Assembly (NCBI GenBank): GCA_012522505.1
Contig: JAAYKJ010000215.1
Span: forward strand, 1-64,000
Origin: Clostridiaceae bacterium
GTDB taxonomy: Bacteria; Bacillota; Clostridia; DSM-8532
Direction: 5' to 3'
Length of the DNA stretch: 64,000 bases
Under the pieces are notes generated by a model, which saw only the letters and a list, made by a program, of their open reading frames with translations, did no database searches and was not told the DNA's origin. Position numbers and translations under genes: made by a program. Positions 1-10,043 of the stretch are shown piece by piece (within the stretch, counting starts at the first letter, position 1; the number at the start of each line of letters is the position of its first letter).

Positions 1-1446
<1,446 letters not shown>

Positions 1447-1523
1447 CGGGGTGTAGCGCAGTTTGGTAGCGCACTTGACTGGGGGTCAAGTGGTCGCAGG
1501 TTCAAATCCTGTCACTCCGACCA
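1447..1523 (+). tRNA. tRNA-Pro (anticodon GGG)
   Basis: A 77-nt cloverleaf with CCA encoded. The acceptor stem CGGGGTG pairs with CACTCCG (one G-T). The D-loop contains TAGCGCAGTTTGGTAGCGC. The anticodon stem CTTGA/TCAAG encloses the loop CTGGGGG, giving anticodon GGG. The T arm has GGTTCAAATCC. It reads CCC and CCU proline codons. It has its own promoter and an intrinsic terminator just downstream. Confidence 0.96.
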
Positions 1524-1535
1524 GCTATGTTGCGA

Positions 1536-1568
1536 GGACTTGCATTCAATAATGCAGGTCCTTTTTTT
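1536..1568 (+). terminator. intrinsic terminator of tRNA-Pro
   Basis: An 11-bp stem, GGACTTGCATT paired with AATGCAGGTCC (one G-T), has a four-base loop and is followed by seven T residues. Confidence 0.9.
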
Positions 1569-1822
1569 GGCCGGAACAGTGGGTCTTTTTGAACCGAAAG
1601 CCTGGGCCAAACTGCATCGGAATAACCAGTGTTTTCTTTATGAGTTTAATGATAATAGGAAGCTATCATATGGTAGATGCAAAAACCAAATATTGTACAA
1701 CGTCTTTGAAAAGTTAAAAAGACTTGAATAGGAGTTAATTGAGGAAAGCTACTACTATGAAGCATGGGGATAATCATGGAAAAGTGTTTAGCTTGTGATT
1801 TGATGAATGGAATCCCAAATTG

Positions 1823-1955
1823 GATACTTCAGTGGGGGCTGTAACCCCCACTGAAGTATCGTTTATCCCCTGCTAGTGTTTTTTGCCCTCGTGGCTAAAA
1901 TGTACTTTGTCAGTTCGTGGCCTTTAGGGCACGAGGGCTTGGGAGCATTTAACAA
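1823..1955 (+). repeat. interspersed intergenic repeat, copy 1
   Basis: Member of the repeat family described in the findings. It opens with a perfect 16-bp inverted repeat (GATACTTCAGTGGGGG at 1823-1838, complement at 1845-1860, loop CTGTAA). It then has the family core: TTTATCCCC, a TTTTTTGCCCTCGTGGC block, TTCGTGGCC-TTTAGGGCACGAGGG, and the ending GGGAGCATTT. It lies beyond the 3' end of the GH120 gene. The rest of 1569-1960 shows no convincing gene. Confidence 0.75.
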
Positions 1956-1960
1956 AAGGA

Positions 1961-3961
1961 TTATTCTTTTGATTCAAATTTAATACTATCTGAAGATGCT
2001 GCAAACGGGCCCGGAATAACATGAACGCCACGATGATTTCCAAAATAGTCTGTATCAAAACGTATTGGTGTTCCATCAGCATTTTCATAGTATGCTTCTG
2101 GTTCGAAGGCTTTTCCGAGAACTTCGGTGTTAATCATTCGAACACTAAAATCTTTCATGTAATCATATATATTTGTGCTCAGATAATAGTGACCGTCTTT
2201 TTCCACCAGTTCAACTTTCGTGTCCTGATCATTGTTTTTTACAAACAAACCGTTCACTTCATTTTTCCATGGTTTGGCACCGTTCAGGTATACATTCCCT
2301 TCGCTCCAGATCGGCAGACGACCAGCATGAGCAGGCTCTAAAGCCATCATGTTTGGACGCTGGGTAAAATCAAACTGCGCAATCCATTCTTCATAGGTTG
2401 GATAATCATCGAAAACGTGTGTGCCGACAAGTCTGTTTTCCCGTCTGCTTACAACTTCTGCATCGCCATAGACCTCATAGTCTTCAGAAGGCCATTTCTG
2501 GACGAAAATATTGTTGTAGAAACGGTTGTCACCATGAAGAATGGTCATAAAGCCCATCACTTCGGTACGATGTGGAATGTGATATGGTGTATAGCGTGAG
2601 CCTGTTCCTTCACCAACACTGGTTAGCGAACCACAGATAAGGTTGTGAACCAAAGCCACGCCCTGTGTTGCAAAACGAATGCTGGCATCTGAGAGAAGAA
2701 TGTTGTTATCGATCAGCGTCGGACCATGACTGACTTCTACAAATATATCCTGAGACATCATACTCCCCGGAAGGTTTTTAGCATAGGGCGGTCTCTGGTT
2801 GTCATGCAGCAGGTTCTGGGTAAGGCGTGTACCCTGTGCTTCCCAGTCACACCATATACCCATCGTGCAGTGATGGATATGGTTACGGCGTATGAGCACA
2901 TCAATAGCAGCATGCATTTTGATGCCTGCAACTTCTGCTCCACCAAGCTCCATCATGTTATTGATATGGTGGATATGGTTGTCCTCGATGATACTAAACA
3001 CACCGCCCATACGGCCGATGATGCCACCCTGTTCACAGTGGTGAATGTTACAGCGGCGAACGATATGGCTTCCGATTTTTTCTTTAAGCCATCCGTGATA
3101 CTGTCCACGACAAATCGCATCCCGTTCCATCTGGGTAGGGCTCTTTACATGCTTATTTGTAAAATAATGCTCGTTGTCAGGATCAAGATACTTGCCCAGA
3201 GAAATGCCGGCACACTTGCTGTTTGAAATCTCACACTCTTCAATGATCCAGCCTTTGCTCCAGTGAGGGCCTATCATGCCATCCTGAAAAGCTGCAGGTG
3301 GTGCCCAAGTTGTGGCAGCTTTATCAATTTTAAATCCTCTGACTGTATGATAACCAATGCCGGTTTTAGAAGGCATAAAGCACCTGCGGCGGACGTTAAT
3401 CTCTACATTTTCCTCATTTGGGTCAAGGCCCTGAAAATTGGCATAAATGATTGTTTCATCAGCATCTGTATCCTGTTCGGTATACCATTTATAAATTGAT
3501 TCTTCCGGCACCCAGCTGCATTCATAAACATCGCCTTTGACACACTCTTCTAGAGTAATGGCTTCATACATCGCTTTGTCATTTAAGTAAACACAGCCGG
3601 TATGCTTATTCGGTACTGCGAAATACCAATCTCCATATACCAAAGTTGTATATGGATTGTAATCGCCAAAAAAACTGTTTGCGATTCGGCATATCCAGAC
3701 ATTTTCTTTGTAATGCTGCCAGGTTTTTATCTGTTCCGCGCCTGTGATCACAGCACCAAGAGGTGTAGTACTGGAATAAGTGATACGGGCATCTTCACTG
3801 CCAGCATGAACCGGATCTACATATTCCCGGTAAATCCCTGGTGATACCAGTACTTCATCCCCGGGAAGCGCCAGCTTCGCAGCTTCATTGATCCGTCGGA
3901 ATGGTCTCTTAATGGAACCATCTCCATCTTTCGTAGCATTTGCATCTACATAGTATTTCAT
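1961..3961 (-). CDS. GH120-type beta-xylosidase (right-handed beta-helix)
   Basis: Probably releases xylose from short xylo-oligosaccharides. The protein is a parallel beta-helix: it starts with a VDANATKDGDGSIKRPFRRI stretch and contains repeated turns of the NHIHH / NIHHC / HNLI type. From memory it closely resembles Thermoanaerobacterium XylC, sharing NSFFG-(D/E)-(Y/F)-NPY, TIYANFQG, EINVRR and GSHI(V/I)R. The proposed catalytic pair of that family is present: Asp in GIWCDWEAQG and Glu in DIFVEVSHGP (residues 372 and 409 from this start). These two are 37 residues apart, against 23 in XylC as I recall it, because of an extra segment containing QRPPYAKNLPGSMM. The start at 3961 (GGGGG upstream) aligns with the family; an ATG ten codons earlier at 3991 also has an AGGAG. 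There is no signal peptide, so it is likely cytoplasmic. No other glycan genes adjoin it. Confidence 0.85.
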   Translation of the reverse strand: MKYYVDANATKDGDGSIKRPFRRINEAAKLALPGDEVLVSPGIYREYVDPVHAGSEDARITYSSTTPLGAVITGAEQIKTWQHYKENVWICRIANSFFGDYNPYTTLVYGDWYFAVPNKHTGCVYLNDKAMYEAITLEECVKGDVYECSWVPEESIYKWYTEQDTDADETIIYANFQGLDPNEENVEINVRRRCFMPSKTGIGYHTVRGFKIDKAATTWAPPAAFQDGMIGPHWSKGWIIEECEISNSKCAGISLGKYLDPDNEHYFTNKHVKSPTQMERDAICRGQYHGWLKEKIGSHIVRRCNIHHCEQGGIIGRMGGVFSIIEDNHIHHINNMMELGGAEVAGIKMHAAIDVLIRRNHIHHCTMGIWCDWEAQGTRLTQNLLHDNQRPPYAKNLPGSMMSQDIFVEVSHGPTLIDNNILLSDASIRFATQGVALVHNLICGSLTSVGEGTGSRYTPYHIPHRTEVMGFMTILHGDNRFYNNIFVQKWPSEDYEVYGDAEVVSRRENRLVGTHVFDDYPTYEEWIAQFDFTQRPNMMALEPAHAGRLPIWSEGNVYLNGAKPWKNEVNGLFVKNNDQDTKVELVEKDGHYYLSTNIYDYMKDFSVRMINTEVLGKAFEPEAYYENADGTPIRFDTDYFGNHRGVHVIPGPFAASSDSIKFESKE

Positions 3962-4045
3962 AATAAACCCCCAATTACTTAAATATTTCATTCAGGACAA
4001 CTCCTGATAGGTTTCACTAATAACATCATGTTCTATAATCATCAT

Positions 4046-4103
4046 TTTTATCAAATGCTCGTAAGTTCCCATGCCCTAAGGGACACGAATAGGTTACGAA
4101 AAA
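4046..4103 (-). repeat. interspersed intergenic repeat, copy 2 (partial)
   Basis: Reverse-oriented 3' portion of the repeat family. On the minus strand it reads CTATTCGTGTCCCTTAGGGC, then a variable link, then GAGCATTTGATAAAA. It lies in the gap between the GH120 gene and the YhaM-like gene. Confidence 0.65.
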
Positions 4104-4256
4104 CATCCACCGCTTGAATATAGCTTTCCAAAAATGTTAACGAAGTCCTTATTTTTTTGTCAATTACGTTCCAAGTTCTAAAATTGCTTCTGACAGAGGG
4201 TTCCAAAAATACAAATTCTCCAACACGTAAGTTCATCGTAAAAACAAACTGCACTG

Positions 4257-5210
4257 CTACAGGTTCACCTTGTATAGCCTGCGTTTATCCAGAGACCAAA
4301 CCGGCTCTGAAAAATGACCCTTTTCTACATTCTTCAGTGAGTTTTCATAATCGTATACCCGCGCATCTATCATATCGATGTGGTGTAGCAATTCGGCTTC
4401 AAGAAACATGGGTTTTTTCGGGCTTCCGTATTCCGGCTCATAATGATGGCTGGCGATCATATGCTGGAGAACCAGGATGACTTCATCCGATATTCCCAGT
4501 TCTCTTCCGATTATTTCGATTTCCTTAACACCCATGAGAAGGTGGCCCAATAACTGCCCTTCTGTGGAATATTCAGAAAAGCCTAAAACATCTGATTCCA
4601 GCTCCCCGATTTTGGCAAGATCGTGAAGCAGTGCCCCGGCATACAACAAATCGGTATTGATGTCGGTATAGACGTCCTTAAGCTTCTCTGCTGTTCGCAA
4701 CATTCGAACCAGGTGGTAGAGAAGCCCGCTTCGGATGGAATGGTGCAGGGACCGGGCAGCCGGGTAATACATCAGCTTCTCTTGCTTTCGTTCCAGCACA
4801 GTCAAAACAAGCTTCTTGATTTCTGTATGCTGAATCCTATTCGCATATCTGTAGAGCTCATCCATCATATCCTGTGCTTGAAGTGGAGCCGAAGGTACAA
4901 ATCTGCCTATTTTCTTTTGATCGTCGGGGTCTGCCAGACGCATTCTGTTGATGTTCAGCTGAAGCTTGTCTTTCCAGCTATCCACCTTCGCATTAATATA
5001 ATACAGCTGGTTTAATGTGAGTGTCTGAAAGAACTCTTCCTCCATGTCCCATATCTTTCCATTTATTTCGCCTGTCTGATCGATAAAGAACAGGTCAGCA
5101 AAAAGCTTTTTCCCAGAGGTTTCCTTGAGTTCCTTCTTCCGAAGAATATATATGCCATTGATTACATTTCCTTGCTCCAAATCTGCGATAGCTGTTCCGA
5201 TAAACCGCAT
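4257..5210 (-). CDS. yhaM: YhaM-like 3'-5' exoribonuclease (OB fold + HD domain)
   Basis: Likely degrades RNA or single-stranded DNA from the 3' end using a metal-dependent HD domain. The 317-residue length agrees with the usual 314. The N-terminal half is an OB-fold (FADLFFIDQTGEINGKIWDM near residues 37-56). The HD domain follows from about residue 150, with His157, His166, the HDLAK motif at 196-200, and MIASHHYEPEYGSPKKP further on. The start at 5210 is chosen because GGAGG lies five bases upstream; an in-frame extension to 5285 lacks such a site and overlaps the preceding gene. It follows the HD-GYP gene by about 60 bases and may be co-transcribed with it. Confidence 0.85.
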   Translation of the reverse strand: MRFIGTAIADLEQGNVINGIYILRKKELKETSGKKLFADLFFIDQTGEINGKIWDMEEEFFQTLTLNQLYYINAKVDSWKDKLQLNINRMRLADPDDQKKIGRFVPSAPLQAQDMMDELYRYANRIQHTEIKKLVLTVLERKQEKLMYYPAARSLHHSIRSGLLYHLVRMLRTAEKLKDVYTDINTDLLYAGALLHDLAKIGELESDVLGFSEYSTEGQLLGHLLMGVKEIEIIGRELGISDEVILVLQHMIASHHYEPEYGSPKKPMFLEAELLHHIDMIDARVYDYENSLKNVEKGHFSEPVWSLDKRRLYKVNL

Positions 5211-5272
5211 AGTCTCCTCCATATCATATAATCCGTTCGAACACCTGGAATTAACCCTTACATGGGCAAACA

Positions 5273-6343
5273 CTATATATCCCACACCTTCACAATCCAG
5301 TATTTCGGATTCTCGCTTAAATCGATTTCCTTATGCTTGGAAAGCATTTTCCCGTTTTCCCCCGTGACGACCCTGACAACAGGGCAGGTTGGGACATGTT
5401 TATTGTATTTTGAAACAAGCCCTTTCTCACCGTTATTCAAAATCACTGCGGCTCCCACTGGATAATATGCCACATACCGGATAAAGGTGTCGACGATATC
5501 CGGGTCAAAATAATGCAAGGCCCGAGAAGTGATATAGTCGATCACTTCATGAGGTGCCATTTTTTTCCGGTATACCCTGTTGGATGTCAGCGCATCATAT
5601 ACATCAGAAACAGCCACAATTTTGGCTGCCTTATGAATGCTGTTCTTTTTCAGCTGATATGGATACCCGCTTCCGTCAATGCGCTCATGGTGTTCCAATG
5701 CGATATACGCGGCTGTCATGTTAAGCCCATTTGTATTTTTCAGGATTTCATAACCATAATAGGCATGTCTTTTTATCTCATCAAACTCATCCGGAGTAAG
5801 TTTACCTGGTTTTTTCAGAATGCTTTGCGGAATCCTTACCTTACCGATATCATGAAGCAGAGAGCCTACTCCAAGTTCACGGAGTCTATCGCTACTGTAC
5901 TCAAGGCCTATTCCAATAACCAGAGAATAAATGCAGACATTTACACTGTGGGAAAAGGTATAATCATCAACCGAGCGAATGTCGGATAAATTAGCGATAA
6001 TATCACCGTTTGCCAGAATACTCTCTAAAATTTTGTCGACAATTTCCATGACCTTTCTACCATCAATGCTAGTCCTGATGGAAGTATTGGTCATCATTTT
6101 TTTTACCAGGAGTTTGGCTTCTGTGGTAATTTCATCTCTGATGAAATCAGGTACATGGATGTCCTTTGAAATTTCATCTTCAATGTATATTTCTGTGATA
6201 CCGTTCGTCTGAAGCCTTTTTATGTGCTCTGCGTTCAATGTCACCCCGGAAGAGAGCAGTATTTTCCCTTCCAATGTCATGATCGTTTTCGCAAGCATTG
6301 TACCTTCCTGAATTTGATCCAGTTTTATCCTCCGCACCCGCAC
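5273..6343 (-). CDS. HD-GYP domain protein (probable cyclic-di-GMP phosphodiesterase)
   Basis: A 356-residue cytoplasmic protein. Residues 1-60 form a small N-terminal domain (RIKLDQIQEGTMLAKTI) often found in front of HD-GYP domains. The HD-GYP domain spans roughly 110-300, with HSVNVCIYS, HDIGK at 164-168, and EHHERIDGSGYP at 217-228; the last carries the GYP signature that separates it from ordinary HD proteins. Such domains hydrolyse c-di-GMP. A short C-terminal domain (VGAAVILNNGEKGLVSKYN) may bind a ligand. No receiver domain or membrane segment is present, so the input signal is unknown. It pairs functionally with the GGDEF/EAL protein at 11871-14306. Confidence 0.87.
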   Translation of the reverse strand: MRVRRIKLDQIQEGTMLAKTIMTLEGKILLSSGVTLNAEHIKRLQTNGITEIYIEDEISKDIHVPDFIRDEITTEAKLLVKKMMTNTSIRTSIDGRKVMEIVDKILESILANGDIIANLSDIRSVDDYTFSHSVNVCIYSLVIGIGLEYSSDRLRELGVGSLLHDIGKVRIPQSILKKPGKLTPDEFDEIKRHAYYGYEILKNTNGLNMTAAYIALEHHERIDGSGYPYQLKKNSIHKAAKIVAVSDVYDALTSNRVYRKKMAPHEVIDYITSRALHYFDPDIVDTFIRYVAYYPVGAAVILNNGEKGLVSKYNKHVPTCPVVRVVTGENGKMLSKHKEIDLSENPKYWIVKVWDI

Positions 6344-6716
6344 TTGCCCCCTATAGCAAAATAAGCAAAGCTGGACAGCCGTTATCTCTTTTGTATCATA
6401 AAAATCTATGTTGGTAAATGATACAAGAATGCTCGTCTTTTTTAGAATATCGGCTTATTTTGACTGCAATATTACCGAATGTCAATAAGTTTATCTTCTG
6501 CTTTTAATATGATTGTAACATATTTTAAACTTCCGAAATAGCCTTTTTTCATGAATGCAAATAAATGATTGTTTTAGGCCACTTTTGGCTCTGTTTTGAT
6601 GTGCGTCGAAACCCCGCAGTCTGCTTCTGCGGGGTGGTTAATGCTAAAAAATATATTTTGCGACCTGGATAGGGCGTTCACTCTTGGACTTGTTTGGAAG
6701 GCCTACGGTACATCCA
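6344..6716. other. intergenic region with one strong hairpin
   Basis: A 373-bp AT-rich gap without an open frame of note. The only clear element is the perfect 9-bp hairpin at 6611-6635. Confidence 0.5.
6611..6635 (-). terminator. hairpin, probable terminator of the 129-aa gene
   Basis: ACCCCGCAG (6611-6619) pairs perfectly with CTGCGGGGT (6627-6635) over a 7-base loop. On the minus strand it is followed by only a short T run, so termination efficiency is uncertain. Confidence 0.5.
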
Positions 6717-7106
6717 TTAATTCATGAAATCCAACTGCTCTTTTCGATGCTCCTGTTTCTCCAGTGTCCTTTCCAAGGTTTCCTTATCCATATGGTCTGC
6801 GTTATGGTTAATATATCCATCGGTATACTCAAGCCGTTTACGCAGATTCTCTTTTTGGTCCTCCTGCTCATGTTTTCCATATGCTACGATGTTTTTCAAA
6901 TTATCCATCTGTTGTTGCCGCTCCTGCTGGATCCTTTCACTGTGTTCCAGGTTATCGGGATCGGAGATGTCTGAATTCTGCTCCAGATGTCTTTCGGTAC
7001 GAACATATCGGTTATTAATTTTCATCAACTCTTCAATACGCCTGTCATTGGCCATTTGCAGCTCTTCCTTGCCGTCAATTGCTTTATCCTTAGACGAATT
7101 GCTCAT
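6717..7106 (-). CDS. hypothetical charged, helical protein (129 aa)
   Basis: Not recognised. The protein is very hydrophilic and rich in Glu, Lys, Gln and Asn, and is predicted to be mostly alpha-helical or coiled-coil (IEELMKINNRYVRTERHLEQ, then ERIQQERQQQMDNLKNIVAY). It has no cysteine, no membrane segment and no signal peptide. The start at 7106 is set by AAGGAGGG seven bases upstream; a longer reading from 7148 has no ribosome site. It stands alone between two terminator-like hairpins. The composition resembles small stress- or spore-associated proteins, but that is only an impression. Confidence 0.7.
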   Translation of the reverse strand: MSNSSKDKAIDGKEELQMANDRRIEELMKINNRYVRTERHLEQNSDISDPDNLEHSERIQQERQQQMDNLKNIVAYGKHEQEDQKENLRKRLEYTDGYINHNADHMDKETLERTLEKQEHRKEQLDFMN

Positions 7107-7202
7107 TTTTTCCCTCCTTAATGGATATTTGGACCTGAAACCTGACATTCCGTCATGCTTCTTTCAGATCATATTATCCCCATCAGCAGGAAAACAGACC
7201 CG

Positions 7203-7226
7203 AAAAAAAACTCCCATAAATGGGAG
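7203..7226 (-). terminator. intrinsic terminator of pgcA
   Basis: On the minus strand CTCCCAT and ATGGGAG form a 7-bp stem with a two-base loop, followed at once by eight T residues. It lies about 57 bases after the pgcA stop. Confidence 0.88.
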
Positions 7227-7282
7227 CGATGGCCTTTGCAGATGAAATTTGCACGGCTAAATTTGTTTTCAATTTGCCTGAA

Positions 7283-9013
7283 CTATGCCAATAAGGGTTT
7301 AATTCTGGACAATACTTTGCTTTTGAGCTGTTCAAGAGCGTTTTGGGATTCCTGTTCAGAACTAGCTGTTACGCCATAATATATTTTAATTTTCGGTTCT
7401 GTTCCCGAAGGCCTTACGCAGAACCAAAATCCTTTCTCGGTTTCATAGTACAGAACATTGGATTCGGGAAGCCGGATGGCTTCTTCCTTGCCCGTCTTAA
7501 TGACGGTACGCAGGCCAGACTGGTAATCACGAACAGCGTGAATGCCAATGTTATCAAACAAATCGGCTTTTTGTTCTCTCAAAACATCCATTGCCTTTTG
7601 GATCGTTTCAAGCCCCTCTTTGCCTTTGAGGGTAAATGAATCCAGACCTTCCCGTTCATATCCGTATCTCTGATACAGTTCAACAACACCTTCATATAAT
7701 GTCATGCCCCGGGACTTATACCATGCGAACATTTCAGCAATCAGCATGGAAGCTACCACCGCATCCTTGTCCCTTGCATACGTTCCTGCCAGATATCCAT
7801 AGCTCTCTTCAAAGCCAAATATAAATTTCTCACTGCCCCGCTCATCCCGTAGCAGGATTTGCTCTCCGATAAACTTAAACCCGGTTAACACCTCCACAAG
7901 CTTGACTTTATATGCTTCTGCTATTTTTCTGGCAAGCTCGGTAGTGACAATGGTTTTCATAACAAACCCATTTGGGGGCAGTTTACCCTGTTCGTGCAAT
8001 CCGTTAAGAACGTAATCCAAAAGAAGACATCCCGTCTGGTTTCCTGTTAATGTTACATACTCGCCCCTCTCATCCCGTACAACAATCCCAACCCGATCGC
8101 AATCGGGATCTGTCCCGATGATCAGCTCCACATCCTGCTGCTTCGCCATGGCAATCGCCAGTTCAAAAACAGCTCTTTCTTCAGGATTTGGGTACTTAAC
8201 TGTAGAAAAGTTTGGATCGGGTAATTCCTGCTCTGGCACAACAGTGACACAGTTAAAACCGGTTTCTTTGAGGATGCGTCTAACAGGCTTGTTTCCCGCC
8301 CCGTGGATTGGTGTAAAAATGATCCGGCAATTATCAATAACATGTTGATCCACCCGGTTTACAACCAAGGCTTTCATTGCGGACATATATGCATCATCAA
8401 CATCCGCCCCGATGATCGTAATCAAACCTTGTTTAACCGCCATATCAAAATCCATCACCTGGATGGTGGTGATATCCTGAATTGCGTTTACCTCTTCCAG
8501 AACGGCATTGGACAATTCCAGCGGTAGTTGGCCACCATCCTCACCATATACCTTATACCCATTGTATTCCTTAGGATTGTGGCTTGCAGTAATCACAATA
8601 CCCGCATTGCAGCGCAAATGCCTCACAGCAAACGATAGCTCAGGGGTTGGTCTTAAATCATCAAATAAATAACTTTTGATACCGTTCCGAGCAAGAACCC
8701 TTGCACTCTCTTCAGCGAATTCACGTGATTTATGTCTGGAATCATATGCAATCGCAATGGAAAGGGGTGTTTCTCTCTGACGAATAAGAAAATTAGCAAG
8801 ACCCTGTGCGGCTTTACGTACCACATACCGGTTGATACGGTTCGTACCTGCACCGATCACGCCCCGCATTCCTCCGGTTCCAAATTCCAGATCCTTATAG
8901 AACCGATCCTCAATTTCCTTTTCATTATTTTTTATCGACGCAAGCTCAGCTTTGGTCTCGGTGTCAAAGTATGAACTTTCAATCCATTTTTTATATTGTT
9001 CCAGATATCCCAT
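7283..9013 (-). CDS. pgcA: phosphoglucomutase / phosphomannomutase
   Basis: Interconverts hexose 1- and 6-phosphates and supplies glucose-1-phosphate for glycans and envelope polymers. It is a 576-residue member of the alpha-D-phosphohexomutase family and has all four expected sites: the active-site serine loop TASHNP (Ser144), the metal loop GTDPDCDRVG (302-307), the sugar-binding loop GFEESYGY, and the phosphate-binding RPSGTEPK near the C-terminus. The length agrees with Bacillus PgcA (about 580). The start at 9013 has GGAG eight bases upstream and aligns with the family N-terminus. It lies 52 bases after ymdB and ends at a good terminator, so it is probably the last gene of an operon with ymdB. 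Confidence 0.94.
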   Translation of the reverse strand: MGYLEQYKKWIESSYFDTETKAELASIKNNEKEIEDRFYKDLEFGTGGMRGVIGAGTNRINRYVVRKAAQGLANFLIRQRETPLSIAIAYDSRHKSREFAEESARVLARNGIKSYLFDDLRPTPELSFAVRHLRCNAGIVITASHNPKEYNGYKVYGEDGGQLPLELSNAVLEEVNAIQDITTIQVMDFDMAVKQGLITIIGADVDDAYMSAMKALVVNRVDQHVIDNCRIIFTPIHGAGNKPVRRILKETGFNCVTVVPEQELPDPNFSTVKYPNPEERAVFELAIAMAKQQDVELIIGTDPDCDRVGIVVRDERGEYVTLTGNQTGCLLLDYVLNGLHEQGKLPPNGFVMKTIVTTELARKIAEAYKVKLVEVLTGFKFIGEQILLRDERGSEKFIFGFEESYGYLAGTYARDKDAVVASMLIAEMFAWYKSRGMTLYEGVVELYQRYGYEREGLDSFTLKGKEGLETIQKAMDVLREQKADLFDNIGIHAVRDYQSGLRTVIKTGKEEAIRLPESNVLYYETEKGFWFCVRPSGTEPKIKIYYGVTASSEQESQNALEQLKSKVLSRIKPLLA

Positions 9014-9065
9014 TTTATCATCTCCGATACACGATTTCATTTTTCCCGTTCTGCTGCTTTTTAGC

Positions 9066-9872
9066 CTACGGCAGGGTCTTTTCAAAAAAACCGTTTGTCT
9101 GCCGGTTTACTCTTAATATTTCAAGTGCTTTCCCTGTTTTATCGTCAATTGTCAAAAGAACAGCATTCAAAGCTGTGTTGCCTTCCGCTGGTTCAAAACG
9201 GCAGGGAAGACCAGTAACGAATTTCTGAATGATTTGAGTTTTGTCAACACCGATGACCCCCTCAGATGGTCCGGTCATACCTACATCCGTGATGTATGCA
9301 GTTCCGTTTAATAAAATTCGTTCATCGGCTGTTTGCACATGAGTATGGGTTCCAAGAACAGCGCTGACGCGCCCGTCTACATAGTAGGCCAGCGCCAGTT
9401 TTTCGCTGGTGGCTTCGGCATGTAAATCGATGATAATGATATCACATTGCTGCTTCAATATGGCAATTTCCCTATCTGCGGCCTGAAACGGGCAATCGCT
9501 GGGTTGATCCATGTATACACGCCCCATCAGGTTCAACAGTCCGACTTTTGTACCGTTTTTTTCGATAACCAGTCTCCCTTTACCGGGTACACCCTTTGGA
9601 AAATTCGCTGGCCGAACGATCCTTGTACTGGAGCAAATGAAATTGAAAATTTCTTTCCTCGACCAGGTATGATTTCCCAGGGTAATCGCATCAACACCGC
9701 TGTTGAACAATTCATCCGCCGTATTGTAATTGATGCCTTTTCCGCCAGCGATGTTTTCCCCGTTCGCAATACAGACATCCCAATTATACTGGCTTTTCAG
9801 CTTTTCAAGCTGGTTTTTCAGCAACTGCCTTCCTGGTTTAGCAAATATGTCACCAATAAAAAAAACTTTCAA
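9066..9872 (-). CDS. ymdB: YmdB-family metallophosphoesterase (2',3'-cAMP phosphodiesterase)
   Basis: A 268-residue calcineurin-like phosphoesterase. Metal ligands appear in GDIFAKPG (Asp8), ANGENIAGGKG (Glu39, Asn40), GNHTW (Asn67, His68), DLHAEATSEK and GTHTHVQTAD. In Bacillus subtilis the orthologue hydrolyses 2',3'-cyclic AMP and affects biofilm and motility gene expression; its gene lies next to rny, as here. A strong terminator separates it from rny upstream, so it probably has its own promoter in the 9873-9977 gap, although I could not identify one. Confidence 0.93.
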   Translation of the reverse strand: MKVFFIGDIFAKPGRQLLKNQLEKLKSQYNWDVCIANGENIAGGKGINYNTADELFNSGVDAITLGNHTWSRKEIFNFICSSTRIVRPANFPKGVPGKGRLVIEKNGTKVGLLNLMGRVYMDQPSDCPFQAADREIAILKQQCDIIIIDLHAEATSEKLALAYYVDGRVSAVLGTHTHVQTADERILLNGTAYITDVGMTGPSEGVIGVDKTQIIQKFVTGLPCRFEPAEGNTALNAVLLTIDDKTGKALEILRVNRQTNGFFEKTLP

Positions 9873-9977
9873 AAAATTCCGCCCTTTCCGAGACGCTTTC
9901 TGAGGAAGGCGCCAATCATTGTAAATCGAGGGGATTCCAGTTCTGCAGAATACCCATTATATTTGGGGCAACCCCCT

Positions 9978-10015
9978 AAAAAAACGTTAAGAAGCGTAGT
10001 CTACGCTTCTTAACG
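9978..10015 (-). terminator. intrinsic terminator of rny
   Basis: A near-perfect palindrome (CGTTAAGAAGCGTAG at 9985-9999 and its complement to 10015) is followed on the minus strand by seven T residues. Confidence 0.92.
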
Positions 10016-10043
10016 GTAAAAAACTGTAACAAGTTTTCAGTAC

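Noticed and set aside
1540-1731. 63-codon plus-strand frame after tRNA-Pro
   Set aside because: It begins inside the tRNA terminator hairpin and has no ribosome site.
2726-3226. 166-codon plus-strand frame opposite the GH120 gene
   Set aside because: It has no ribosome site and lies wholly antisense to a well-supported gene; the same applies to long opposite-strand frames at 15207-15731, 18710-19294, 19427-20095 and 32721-33293.
4051-4254. 67-codon minus-strand frame after yhaM
   Set aside because: Part of it is translated from repeat copy 2, there is no ribosome site, and no recognisable protein pattern.
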